Shown here: piece after piece, positions 18,164 through 26,339 of the stretch
Layout of the letters: every line of letters begins with the position of its first letter
Numbering within the stretch: the first letter of the stretch is position 1
NCBI RefSeq assembly: GCF_023822025.1
Contig: NZ_CP082909.1
Span: forward strand, 940,698-1,004,697
Length of the DNA stretch: 64,000 bases
Direction of reading: 5' to 3'
Source: Endozoicomonas sp. 4G
GTDB lineage: Bacteria; Pseudomonadota; Gammaproteobacteria; Pseudomonadales; Endozoicomonadaceae
Position numbers and translations under genes: made by a program
The notes under the pieces: generated by a model
The model's input: the letters and a program-made list of their open reading frames with translations, nothing else
Database searches by the model: none
What the model was told of the DNA's origin: nothing

Positions 18164-21100
18164 GGTCAGATTCAGGGCTGGTGACTTACCTTAAGTCTAC
18201 CGCTTTATGGAGCTTCCGCCTGGTCATGGTGGTGCTTCTGTTAATCGTGTTGCTGGTGGCAGGAATCCGGATATTTATCGGATCCCTGCCTTTGTTTCAT
18301 GACTACCTGGTTGACTATCTTAACGATACCCTCGACACCTCTTTCGCGGTCGATCAGCTGGAAGCTGACTGGGCCGGGGGCAGTCCTACCGTTAACATTA
18401 AAGGTTTGACGCTTCGGGGGAATACCTCTGAAGCGCCCGCTTTTGCGATTTCGCGCCTCGATCTTGAGCTGGATTTGAAAGCCAGCCTGATGAACCGGGC
18501 TCCGGTCTTTTCCTACCTGGAAGCCGACGGTGTCACTCTGGCCGTAGAGAGTGACAGTGATGGCGTGTGGTCCCTCAGGGGTGTCCAATACATCCGTGAC
18601 GATGGCAAGGACTTTGACCTGCACAAAACCCTGGAGTTATTGCAGCTTCAGGAACACATTGATGTCACCAACTTTTCCTTCACAATGCAGCCCTTTGGCA
18701 GCGAGCCGCTGATTCTTGATACCCGCTATTTTTCCATCGTTGAAGAAACGCCAGGGCTGAAGCAGCTTGAGACCCGAATAGTGACTCAACAAGGGGCTCT
18801 TGAGTTCAAAGCACAGGGCAAGGGGATTGAAAGAGAGGAGATGGCCTGGTCCGGGCTTATCAAGACCAGTGTCCTGGATCTGGCTCCCTGGTCGGCGCTC
18901 TTTTCTCAGCTAAAAACAGCTCAGCTAAAAACCGCGCTATTGAATCTGGATGCCCATTGGCAATATCTCGATGGTCAATGGCAGTTGCAGGGCGATTTGA
19001 ATCTGCCAGCCATTGTCTACCAGAACGATCAGCAAGTAGTGCCAGGCGCTGCTCTGTCCGCTGAGCTGTCACTGAGCAGTGATTACCTGGTTGGCAGTAC
19101 CGACTGGCAGCTGGGGCTGCAAAACCTGAGTCTTACATCCGGTGATCATACTGTGGGTCTTAACATCGAGATTCATGGCGAAAGGGACAGAGAGTCGATG
19201 TACACGACTTCGGTCAACTCTGTTGATCTGGCCGCACTCAAATCGTTTCTGGTCAGTACCCGGCTGATGCCCGAGTTGGCAGATGAACTGTTTTCCACTC
19301 TCAACCCGTCAGGTGAGCTGGAGAGCCTTTCCGCCCGCTATTATCCCGACAGGCCGTTACGGGAGCAGCTGGATCTCTCTGCCGATCTGAAAGGCGTTTC
19401 AGTGGCAGCCTGGGAAGGGGCGCCGTCTGCTACAAACGTCAATGGTCACCTGAAAATGGGCATGATCAGCGGCTATTTTGATCTGGATACCAAACCTTTC
19501 AGTTTGGGACTGACGGAACTGTTTCGGGAGGTCTGGCACTTTGACAGTGCCAAAGCAAGGCTGAGCTGGGATGTTCTGGATAAGGAAGATCTCTTTCAGC
19601 TCAGCAGCGATGATATCACCGTAAAAGCCCCCGAGGGTGATCTCAGTGGTCAGCTGAGGCTCGATATTCCTCTGGATGGGGAGAAGCCCATTGTCATGGA
19701 TCTCAATGTGGGCATGAAAAACGGCGATGCCAGCTATGCCCCGAAATATATTCCCACTCAGCTGCCTGCGCTTTCAAAAACGCTGGTCGATTGGCTGGAT
19801 ACCAGTATCAAAGGGGCAGAAATCTATGAAGGGCGCTTTAGCTACGATGGCCCGGTGGAAGAGACGGACGACCCTGACGATGTGAAGTGGGAACTCTATT
19901 TCGATGTCAATAACGCACGTCTGGATTATCACCCTGACTGGCCTGAAGTTTATGACGGCCGGGGGCGGGTCTGGGTGGATAACGACAACATCAAAATTGA
20001 TATCGAGTCCGCAAAGTCATTGAAGGCAAAACTCAGTCATGTTCAGGCTGATCTGGTGTTGGATAACCATCTGGATTTGATCATCTCTGGTCAGGTGGCC
20101 GCTACCGGTCAGGATCTGGAAAAGCTGCTGACTGAGACGCCCGTTAACAACCGGCTGAAGGGAGAGGCAAAGCAGTGGACAATTCGTGGCGACCTGGATG
20201 GCAGCATCCATTTAGCGATTCCACTGAAACAGGCCATGAATACCTCGGTAAACGTCAGTGTGGCAACATCAGACGCGTATTTCGGCATAGATGCGGCTGA
20301 CATTCAGATTGAAGACATTCAGGGAGCCTTGAATTTCAGTACTGATAACGGATTGTCTGCGGAAAACCTGCAAGGCTATTTTCTGGGAGATTCGGTCAAA
20401 GGCAGTATTTACACTAATATGGCCAATAAAGCCAATAAAGGAGAGCCTGAAATCCACTTCAATTGGAAGGGTTCTGTTTCTGCTGAAGGACTTCAGCAAT
20501 GGCTCCAGCTCGATGCCCTCAGTTTTCTGGAAGGTGACACTGGCTATCAGGGCGAATTGATACTGGGTGGTCGGCCTGCTGGCCTTCAGTTAAATATCAC
20601 CAGTGACCTGAAAGGCATGGAAGTTGAGCTTCCGGCTCCTTTAAAAGTAACGGCTGACCAGACACTGCCATTTGAACTGCGTTTTAATCAATTCGCCCAT
20701 CGAGATGCCCTGCTGGATATCACTTTTGGTAAAACCGGTCAGGCCAGAATTCAGTTTGGTGATGGTTTTAAGTATGAGTCTGCTGTCGTTCTTTTGGGTG
20801 ATAAAGATAAACTGCCAGCCATGAAGCCCGGTCAGGTTGTACTATCCGGTCATATACCCAAACTGGATCTGACCCCCTGGAAGCAACAATTTGAAGGGCA
20901 GCCGGGTGACAAAACAGAAAAGACGCTGATAAGCAAGATTGAAGTTCGGCAATTGAAGATTGATCAACTCCTCTTCGATAAAAAGACGCTGAATAACCTG
21001 ATGCTTAACCTGTCTCATGAGCACAGTGGCACTCGTCTCGTGCTAAGCAGTGACAAGATAGATGGCAGTCTGGTGATCCCTGAGGATCACAGGCAGCCAT

Positions 21101-22089
21101 ACCAGTTGAATCTGAAAAAACTGCACTTTCCGGAAGAGAAAAAAACCACTGCCAGGCAAGGGGGTGTACTGGATCATATCAGGCCTGCGGAACTGCCTGA
21201 TGCTGATATTTCCATAGACTCCCTTAAACTGGGTGGCAAGAATCTGGGTTCAGTTTCTTTTGGTTTGAGACCTTTTCCCGATGGCAAACGCATTGAGGAT
21301 TTGCAAGTCAACTTGAAGAAAGTGACGCTATCCGGAGACCTGGACTGGACCTTCATCCATGGCCAGCACAAGACTTCTTTTGCTGAACGCCTGACGGGAT
21401 CCGGAGTTCAGGCACTACAGGAAGCTTTGGGTATTTCACCGTTTGTTTCAGCAAAAAAGATGACTGTTCAGGGGCAGCTGGCCTGGGATGGTACGCCGCT
21501 GGGTATCAATATGGCGTCACTGACGGGCACCGTTCGCCTGAAGCTGGAAAGTGGTACTTTGCAGAAACTGGAAGGAGGGGCCGGAGCCTTAAAGCTATTC
21601 GGTATCCTGAATATGGAGGCGCTGACCCGGCGTCTGCGTCTCGATTTTTCTGACCTCTACGAAAAAGGCATCAGCTTTGACCGTCTGGATGGAGTGGTGC
21701 AATTTGACGAAGGAATGATCACTTTTGATAAGCCTCTGGAAATTAAGGGCCCTTCGTCGGACTTCAAGCTGGATGGTCGTGTCGATACCGTCGCTCAAAG
21801 TATGGATATGAGCCTGGTGGTTACACTTCCAGTATCGTCTAATTTGCCAATACTCAGTGTTTTGCTGGGGTCTGCACCTCAGGTTGCCGGATTGATTTAT
21901 CTGGCGGATGTGCTGGTAGGTAAACAGGTGGATCAGCTGGCCAGCATTCGCTACCGGATCAAAGGCTCTTTTGATAATCCTGAAGTCACCCTGGATCAGT
22001 TATTTTCGAGCAAAGCCCGAAAACCCCAGCAGACGGAAACTCCAAAGCGGGAAAAAGCTAAGCCGGAAAAAGCTAAGCCAGAAAAATGA
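18160..22089 (+). CDS. yhdP: YhdP-family AsmA/TamB-like envelope protein
   Basis: This 1309-aa protein is of the bridge-like class that moves phospholipids between the inner and outer membranes. One N-terminal membrane helix (about residues 17-38, LVMVVLLLIVLLVAGIRIFI) anchors a long repetitive beta-rich periplasmic body starting LPLFHDYLVDYLNDTLDTSF. The C-terminal AsmA-like part (GALKLFGILNMEALTRRLRLDFSDLY) is typical. The tail repeats EKAKP, a low-complexity end. Position after rng is the conserved gammaproteobacterial order. Confidence 0.9.
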   Translation: MRSDSGLVTYLKSTALWSFRLVMVVLLLIVLLVAGIRIFIGSLPLFHDYLVDYLNDTLDTSFAVDQLEADWAGGSPTVNIKGLTLRGNTSEAPAFAISRLDLELDLKASLMNRAPVFSYLEADGVTLAVESDSDGVWSLRGVQYIRDDGKDFDLHKTLELLQLQEHIDVTNFSFTMQPFGSEPLILDTRYFSIVEETPGLKQLETRIVTQQGALEFKAQGKGIEREEMAWSGLIKTSVLDLAPWSALFSQLKTAQLKTALLNLDAHWQYLDGQWQLQGDLNLPAIVYQNDQQVVPGAALSAELSLSSDYLVGSTDWQLGLQNLSLTSGDHTVGLNIEIHGERDRESMYTTSVNSVDLAALKSFLVSTRLMPELADELFSTLNPSGELESLSARYYPDRPLREQLDLSADLKGVSVAAWEGAPSATNVNGHLKMGMISGYFDLDTKPFSLGLTELFREVWHFDSAKARLSWDVLDKEDLFQLSSDDITVKAPEGDLSGQLRLDIPLDGEKPIVMDLNVGMKNGDASYAPKYIPTQLPALSKTLVDWLDTSIKGAEIYEGRFSYDGPVEETDDPDDVKWELYFDVNNARLDYHPDWPEVYDGRGRVWVDNDNIKIDIESAKSLKAKLSHVQADLVLDNHLDLIISGQVAATGQDLEKLLTETPVNNRLKGEAKQWTIRGDLDGSIHLAIPLKQAMNTSVNVSVATSDAYFGIDAADIQIEDIQGALNFSTDNGLSAENLQGYFLGDSVKGSIYTNMANKANKGEPEIHFNWKGSVSAEGLQQWLQLDALSFLEGDTGYQGELILGGRPAGLQLNITSDLKGMEVELPAPLKVTADQTLPFELRFNQFAHRDALLDITFGKTGQARIQFGDGFKYESAVVLLGDKDKLPAMKPGQVVLSGHIPKLDLTPWKQQFEGQPGDKTEKTLISKIEVRQLKIDQLLFDKKTLNNLMLNLSHEHSGTRLVLSSDKIDGSLVIPEDHRQPYQLNLKKLHFPEEKKTTARQGGVLDHIRPAELPDADISIDSLKLGGKNLGSVSFGLRPFPDGKRIEDLQVNLKKVTLSGDLDWTFIHGQHKTSFAERLTGSGVQALQEALGISPFVSAKKMTVQGQLAWDGTPLGINMASLTGTVRLKLESGTLQKLEGGAGALKLFGILNMEALTRRLRLDFSDLYEKGISFDRLDGVVQFDEGMITFDKPLEIKGPSSDFKLDGRVDTVAQSMDMSLVVTLPVSSNLPILSVLLGSAPQVAGLIYLADVLVGKQVDQLASIRYRIKGSFDNPEVTLDQLFSSKARKPQQTETPKREKAKPEKAKPEK

Positions 22090-22179
22090 TTAAGCAAAAT
22101 TGGAATGCTTTTTCCATCCATAGGTGTGACAATCTTCAAACAACGATGTATGTCTGCTTCGGATAAACAGGAGCAGGCT

Positions 22180-22212
22180 ATGGATAATAGCAAAGGCCTG
22201 AAAAAACTATGA
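22180..22212 (+). other. Possible 10-codon leader ORF coupled to tldD
   Basis: ATG at 22180, 5 nt after an acaggagcagg ribosome-like site, encodes [10 protein letters not shown]. It stops at 22210-22212, overlapping the tldD ATG (22209) as ATGA. tldD has no clear ribosome site of its own. It may be a coupling peptide or the last trace of the nitrilase-like gene often found between yhdP and tldD. Confidence 0.3.
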
Positions 22213-23648
22213 CCGACATTCTTACACAGGCGCGAAATCATTTGCTGGCGCCGGCAAATATCGGTGACAACGAGTTGGGCAGGGTGCTCGACAGTATTCT
22301 CGGACATTCGGTTGATGCCGCGGATCTCTACTTTCAGTCCACACGCCACGAAGTCTGGGCGCTGGAAGACAGTATTATCAAAGAAGGCAGCTTCAACGTA
22401 GACCGGGGCGTGGGTGTACGGGCTATCAGTGGCGAGAAAACCGGTTTTGCCTATTCCAACGAAATCATTTTACCGGCCCTGGAGCAGGCAGCGGGTGCGG
22501 CTCGCAGTATTGCCCGCTTGGGTCAGGAACATCAGATTCAGGCCTGGAGCCGCAGTCAGCCTCTGGCTCTGTATGGCACGGATAACCCTCTGGATTCCAT
22601 GACCCGTGAAGATAAAGTCGCTCTACTCAAGACGGTTGATCAGGAAGCCAGGAAAGCCGACCCAGCAGTTAAGCAGGTCAATGTCAGTCTGGCGGGCGCC
22701 CATGAAGTGGTTCTGGTGGCGGCTTCTGACGGTACTCTGGCAGCGGATATTCGTCCGCTGGTTCGCATGAGTGTCAGTGTTATTGCCGAGAAGGATGGCC
22801 GTATTGAGCGAGGCTCTGCCGGCGGTGGTGGCCGTGGTGATTATTTGCAATTTATCCACGACGATAAAGGTTTGGGCTACGCCCGTGAAGCGGTGCGACA
22901 GGCTCTGGTGAACCTTGAAGCCGTTGCCGCTCCAGCCGGGTCCATGCCGGTGGTATTGGCTCCGGGCTGGTCGGGTGTGCTGCTGCATGAAGCCGTGGGG
23001 CATGGTCTGGAAGGTGACTTTAACCGTAAGGGCAGTTCTGCCTACGCAGGCCGTATCGGTGAAAGAGTCGCTTCGCCACTGTGTACCATTGTTGATGATG
23101 GCACGCTGGCAGGTCGCAGAGGTTCCCTGAATCTGGACGACGAAGGTGTGCCAACCGAAGCAACGGTGCTGGTTGAGAACGGTATTCTAAAAGGTTACAT
23201 GCAGGATAAGCTGAATGCCCGTCTGATGGGTGTTGCTCCAACCGGTAATGGACGTCGGGAGTCTTATTCTCATCTGCCCATGCCACGAATGACCAACACT
23301 TACATGCTGGCTGGCAAAAACGATCCGGGTGAAATTATTGCCAGTGTTGATAAAGGGATCTACGTCGCCAATATGGGCGGTGGTCAGGTCGATATTACTT
23401 CTGGCAAATTTGTATTCTCCACCAGTGAGGCGTACCTGATTGAAAATGGCAAGGTCACCACTCCGGTTAAAGGCGCTACCCTGATCGGCAACGGGCCTGA
23501 TGTGATGAATCAGGTCTCAATGGTTGGTAATGACCTGGAGCTGGATCCGGGCGTTGGCGTCTGCGGTAAAGACGGTCAGTCGGTGCCGGTTGGTGTCGGC
23601 CAGCCCACACTCAAGATTGATGAAATCACCGTGGGCGGGACCGCCTGA
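22209..23648 (+). CDS. tldD: Metalloprotease TldD
   Basis: This 479-aa subunit of the TldD/TldE zinc protease degrades unfolded peptides and matures microcins and CcdA-type antitoxins. The zinc site is in [14 protein letters not shown] (HExxxH, about residues 259-272); [11 protein letters not shown] and the C-terminal [17 protein letters not shown] are family hallmarks. It is the last gene of the mre-rng-yhdP series here; tldE/pmbA is not in the window. A nitrilase-like gene often found between yhdP and tldD is absent. Confidence 0.95.
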   Translation: MTDILTQARNHLLAPANIGDNELGRVLDSILGHSVDAADLYFQSTRHEVWALEDSIIKEGSFNVDRGVGVRAISGEKTGFAYSNEIILPALEQAAGAARSIARLGQEHQIQAWSRSQPLALYGTDNPLDSMTREDKVALLKTVDQEARKADPAVKQVNVSLAGAHEVVLVAASDGTLAADIRPLVRMSVSVIAEKDGRIERGSAGGGGRGDYLQFIHDDKGLGYAREAVRQALVNLEAVAAPAGSMPVVLAPGWSGVLLHEAVGHGLEGDFNRKGSSAYAGRIGERVASPLCTIVDDGTLAGRRGSLNLDDEGVPTEATVLVENGILKGYMQDKLNARLMGVAPTGNGRRESYSHLPMPRMTNTYMLAGKNDPGEIIASVDKGIYVANMGGGQVDITSGKFVFSTSEAYLIENGKVTTPVKGATLIGNGPDVMNQVSMVGNDLELDPGVGVCGKDGQSVPVGVGQPTLKIDEITVGGTA

Positions 23649-23740
23649 TTGGGTTGTTAACTATGCGGGGGCTGCCCCCCTAGTACACGGTTTCAATGTA
23701 ATTGACGGGTTCCCTCTATTAATGGCACCCAAACTCCGTT

Positions 23741-23764
23741 CACCCTGAGCGGAGTCGAAGGGTG
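23741..23764. repeat. REP-like palindrome
   Basis: CACCCTGAGCGGAGTCGAAGGGTG is a hairpin-forming sequence (arms caccct/agggtg with further pairing) of a kind seen dispersed in many bacterial genomes. It lies in the gap after tldD. Confidence 0.55.
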
Positions 23765-23787
23765 CCGGGCACGGTCTTTATTGGCCA

Positions 23788-23850
23788 CTCGTTCCCACGC
23801 TGGAGCATGGGAACCAGAGTTTTGCGACAGTCTCAGGGCGTGGGAACGAG
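23788..23850. repeat. REP-like element with 13-bp inverted arms
   Basis: CTCGTTCCCACGC (23788-23800) and GCGTGGGAACGAG (23838-23850) are exact inverted repeats. The interior (23805-23819) is the reverse complement of 8587-8601. The element sits between the convergent tldD and amidoligase-like genes and may act as a transcription barrier. Confidence 0.75.
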
Positions 23851-23863
23851 GGGTGTACGGATA

Positions 23864-26326
23864 TCAGAGCTTGGCTGCACTGGATACTTTGTTCAGAAAA
23901 CTATGATAATCACTGGGGTCCAGTCCCAGCTTTTGCAAGTATTCAATAGTATATTGAAGAACTTCTTCATCAGTGTAATCTTTGCTGGCTTTAACATCGT
24001 CCGATACAAGCTCAATCGGCTTGTTTTGCATTCGACGGTCAAGGATATATTTAAACCAGGCGGTTAAAAACCGATTAATCAGTTTTAACTCCTGAAGATT
24101 TTCAGGGCAACGAAAAAAACGAAACTCTATTGTGGAGTAAGGTTCGATAAACTCAGTTCCTGGAATATGCAACAAAGATATAGCCATATATTTATCCATC
24201 TTTAAACTATCTATGTGCCCAAATATTGTTTGTAAAGGGGTCATCTGTACAAAATGACTATATATATTTGCAAACTGTTTAAGCCTCTCCAGTTTTTCTG
24301 AATCTGTTAGCCAATGGCCATTCACATCTTCATAGGGTAAATTGGCTAACTTTTCATTATAGGTATCAATCATCCAATTCATCCTTTTAATGGCTAATCC
24401 TCTCATATCAGAATAATCGGAAAACAATTTATACCATTGCTGCTCATCTTTTTTAACGATTTCATCATTATTACCGAACGCCCTGGTTAGATAAGGATTA
24501 CTCTCAATCTCCCTTTGTAATTCCAGTAGAACGCCAGGGTCACCCTGCGTAGCAGAGAGTGCATCCACATGCTTGTGACCGGAGGCATGATCTATAAGCC
24601 CATCTTTAATCATTAAATCAACTGATTCAAAGACTTTTTCCAGGCAATCGTCCACACCATCCTCACCATCATAGTAAGGCGTACAATTCATCTCAAGCCA
24701 CGTCCTACCATCAATAAAAGGCATGACATGGAAACGACCATCAAAGGTTAAATTGGGGCAAGGATAAGAGCTCGTCTCATTAGCTCCTGAATTTATTAAA
24801 TGGCTTGTTAATATTTGAATATGACCTTTATTTGAATAGCCGGGTGGAATATCTTTCAAATTATACTCTAACTCTTCGCCAAATTTGAGATGAATGTCGT
24901 TGTCTGATGCAATAACCTGTCCATTTGAATCTGGTTTCTTTTCAAACATATTATTAAGGGTATCTAACCAGTGTCTATTAAATATCGGATCCATGATATT
25001 TTCATTAAGAGTCATTTTAAGTTTATCATTACTTCTTAGCTGGGTAACTAGGGGGAAAACATTATAAAATTCACGATTTACAGCTGCATGTTTCTCACTC
25101 TTTGACTCATCATTAATTTCTTGGTTGTGGTTATAAGTAAATTCCATAACATGTAAAAATTCAGAAAAATAACCGTCTCTATAAAAAATTATTTCAAAAA
25201 ATGGAAATGAATGACGCCCAATACGTTCATACTTAGAAGCGATCTTATCGTCAAAGGCCTTGTAATTCTCATAAAGATAATCGGATAATAAACATCTAAG
25301 ATAGTAGCGACGATCCGAACGTTTAAATACATTTTGTCTTTTATTTTCTTGGCTAAACAACTCTGTTAATAACGAATTTATTATTTTTACTCGTTCATTA
25401 CTAATTGTTTTGTCAGGGAGGTATTTATTGGTGTCATTACTATAAAGAAATTTCTGATCTCTTAACAATCCTTCCTTAAATAATATAAAATCTACAAATA
25501 TTTCCTCAACATCCTCTATGCTAGTAATGTAATTGTCATAGTGAAAATTCACATGACCAGGTTTCTTAACTGTCTTAATCTCGATTATTCTTCTGATGTC
25601 TAAATCATACTCCTTAGCAAGTTTATAAATGGTATTCAGAAAATGCTTAGCTGCCTCTTGAGGTGTCAGGTCTAACATAAGCTCTTCTTGCTGATTTAGC
25701 TTGCGCTTGCCCGGTTTTACTTGAAAAGATGCTTGTTGGTTTTGCCCCTTGGGTTGTTCTTCATTTTTTTCAGGTGACCGATCATCTTTGTTACCAACTG
25801 CTCCCTCTTTATCTGAATTACCCAGATTGATAATTCCGTGTATATCAGCTGCATTGCCTTTCAAAAAAACATTGTCAGTAGTATCAAGCAATAAAGATAT
25901 AACAATATTCAAGACTTGAGCGCTATTTTGATCATTATTTTGATCACTATTGCCAGCCTCATTTTTTTCGTAGGCTAACAGGTAGAAATTATTCTTTTCA
26001 TTTTTAGAAACACCTGTGTTCTTTTTGTAATCGAGTTCTTGGAACTCTTTAGTCAATTTGATGGTTTTACTGTCAAGAAAGGGGTCTTTCCAACCTTTGA
26101 GTTCGGCTATTTCTTTTTCCTTAAAGGCATCAATTAACATTCTGTCAGCACTGTTTTTTACAATAGGAAGTGCTTGGGGAAACGATTTTCCAGTAAAAGC
26201 CGGAGTTAAAACGGATTGATGCCCAAGAGCGACTGATCCAGTAGCCAGTGAGTGTGACGCACTCAGTAACAAGCTTAAGAAAAATATTAATGGTTTTATA
26301 GTTGGAAATTTCATTTCTTTGTCCAT
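23864..26326 (-). CDS. Exported amidoligase-like protein (copy 2 of a tandem pair)
   Basis: This 820-aa protein has a signal peptide (LIFFLSLLLSASHSLA, cleavage near residue 29). A Lys/Asn/Gln-rich region (about 110-210) and a long AT-rich helical part follow. The C-terminal half carries motifs in the order of the Amidoligase_2 (ATP-dependent COOH-NH2 ligase) family: GEELEYN (483-489), LEMNCTPYY (544-552), SGHKHVDA (582-589) and STIEFRFFR (731-739). These are my reading of family motifs, not a database match. Amidoligases need ATP, so an exported copy is odd. It lies 13 bp after its paralog and is clearly co-transcribed. Low G+C suggests transfer. Confidence 0.6.
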   Translation of the reverse strand: MDKEMKFPTIKPLIFFLSLLLSASHSLATGSVALGHQSVLTPAFTGKSFPQALPIVKNSADRMLIDAFKEKEIAELKGWKDPFLDSKTIKLTKEFQELDYKKNTGVSKNEKNNFYLLAYEKNEAGNSDQNNDQNSAQVLNIVISLLLDTTDNVFLKGNAADIHGIINLGNSDKEGAVGNKDDRSPEKNEEQPKGQNQQASFQVKPGKRKLNQQEELMLDLTPQEAAKHFLNTIYKLAKEYDLDIRRIIEIKTVKKPGHVNFHYDNYITSIEDVEEIFVDFILFKEGLLRDQKFLYSNDTNKYLPDKTISNERVKIINSLLTELFSQENKRQNVFKRSDRRYYLRCLLSDYLYENYKAFDDKIASKYERIGRHSFPFFEIIFYRDGYFSEFLHVMEFTYNHNQEINDESKSEKHAAVNREFYNVFPLVTQLRSNDKLKMTLNENIMDPIFNRHWLDTLNNMFEKKPDSNGQVIASDNDIHLKFGEELEYNLKDIPPGYSNKGHIQILTSHLINSGANETSSYPCPNLTFDGRFHVMPFIDGRTWLEMNCTPYYDGEDGVDDCLEKVFESVDLMIKDGLIDHASGHKHVDALSATQGDPGVLLELQREIESNPYLTRAFGNNDEIVKKDEQQWYKLFSDYSDMRGLAIKRMNWMIDTYNEKLANLPYEDVNGHWLTDSEKLERLKQFANIYSHFVQMTPLQTIFGHIDSLKMDKYMAISLLHIPGTEFIEPYSTIEFRFFRCPENLQELKLINRFLTAWFKYILDRRMQNKPIELVSDDVKASKDYTDEEVLQYTIEYLQKLGLDPSDYHSFLNKVSSAAKL

Positions 26327-26339
26327 TTGTTTATTTAAC

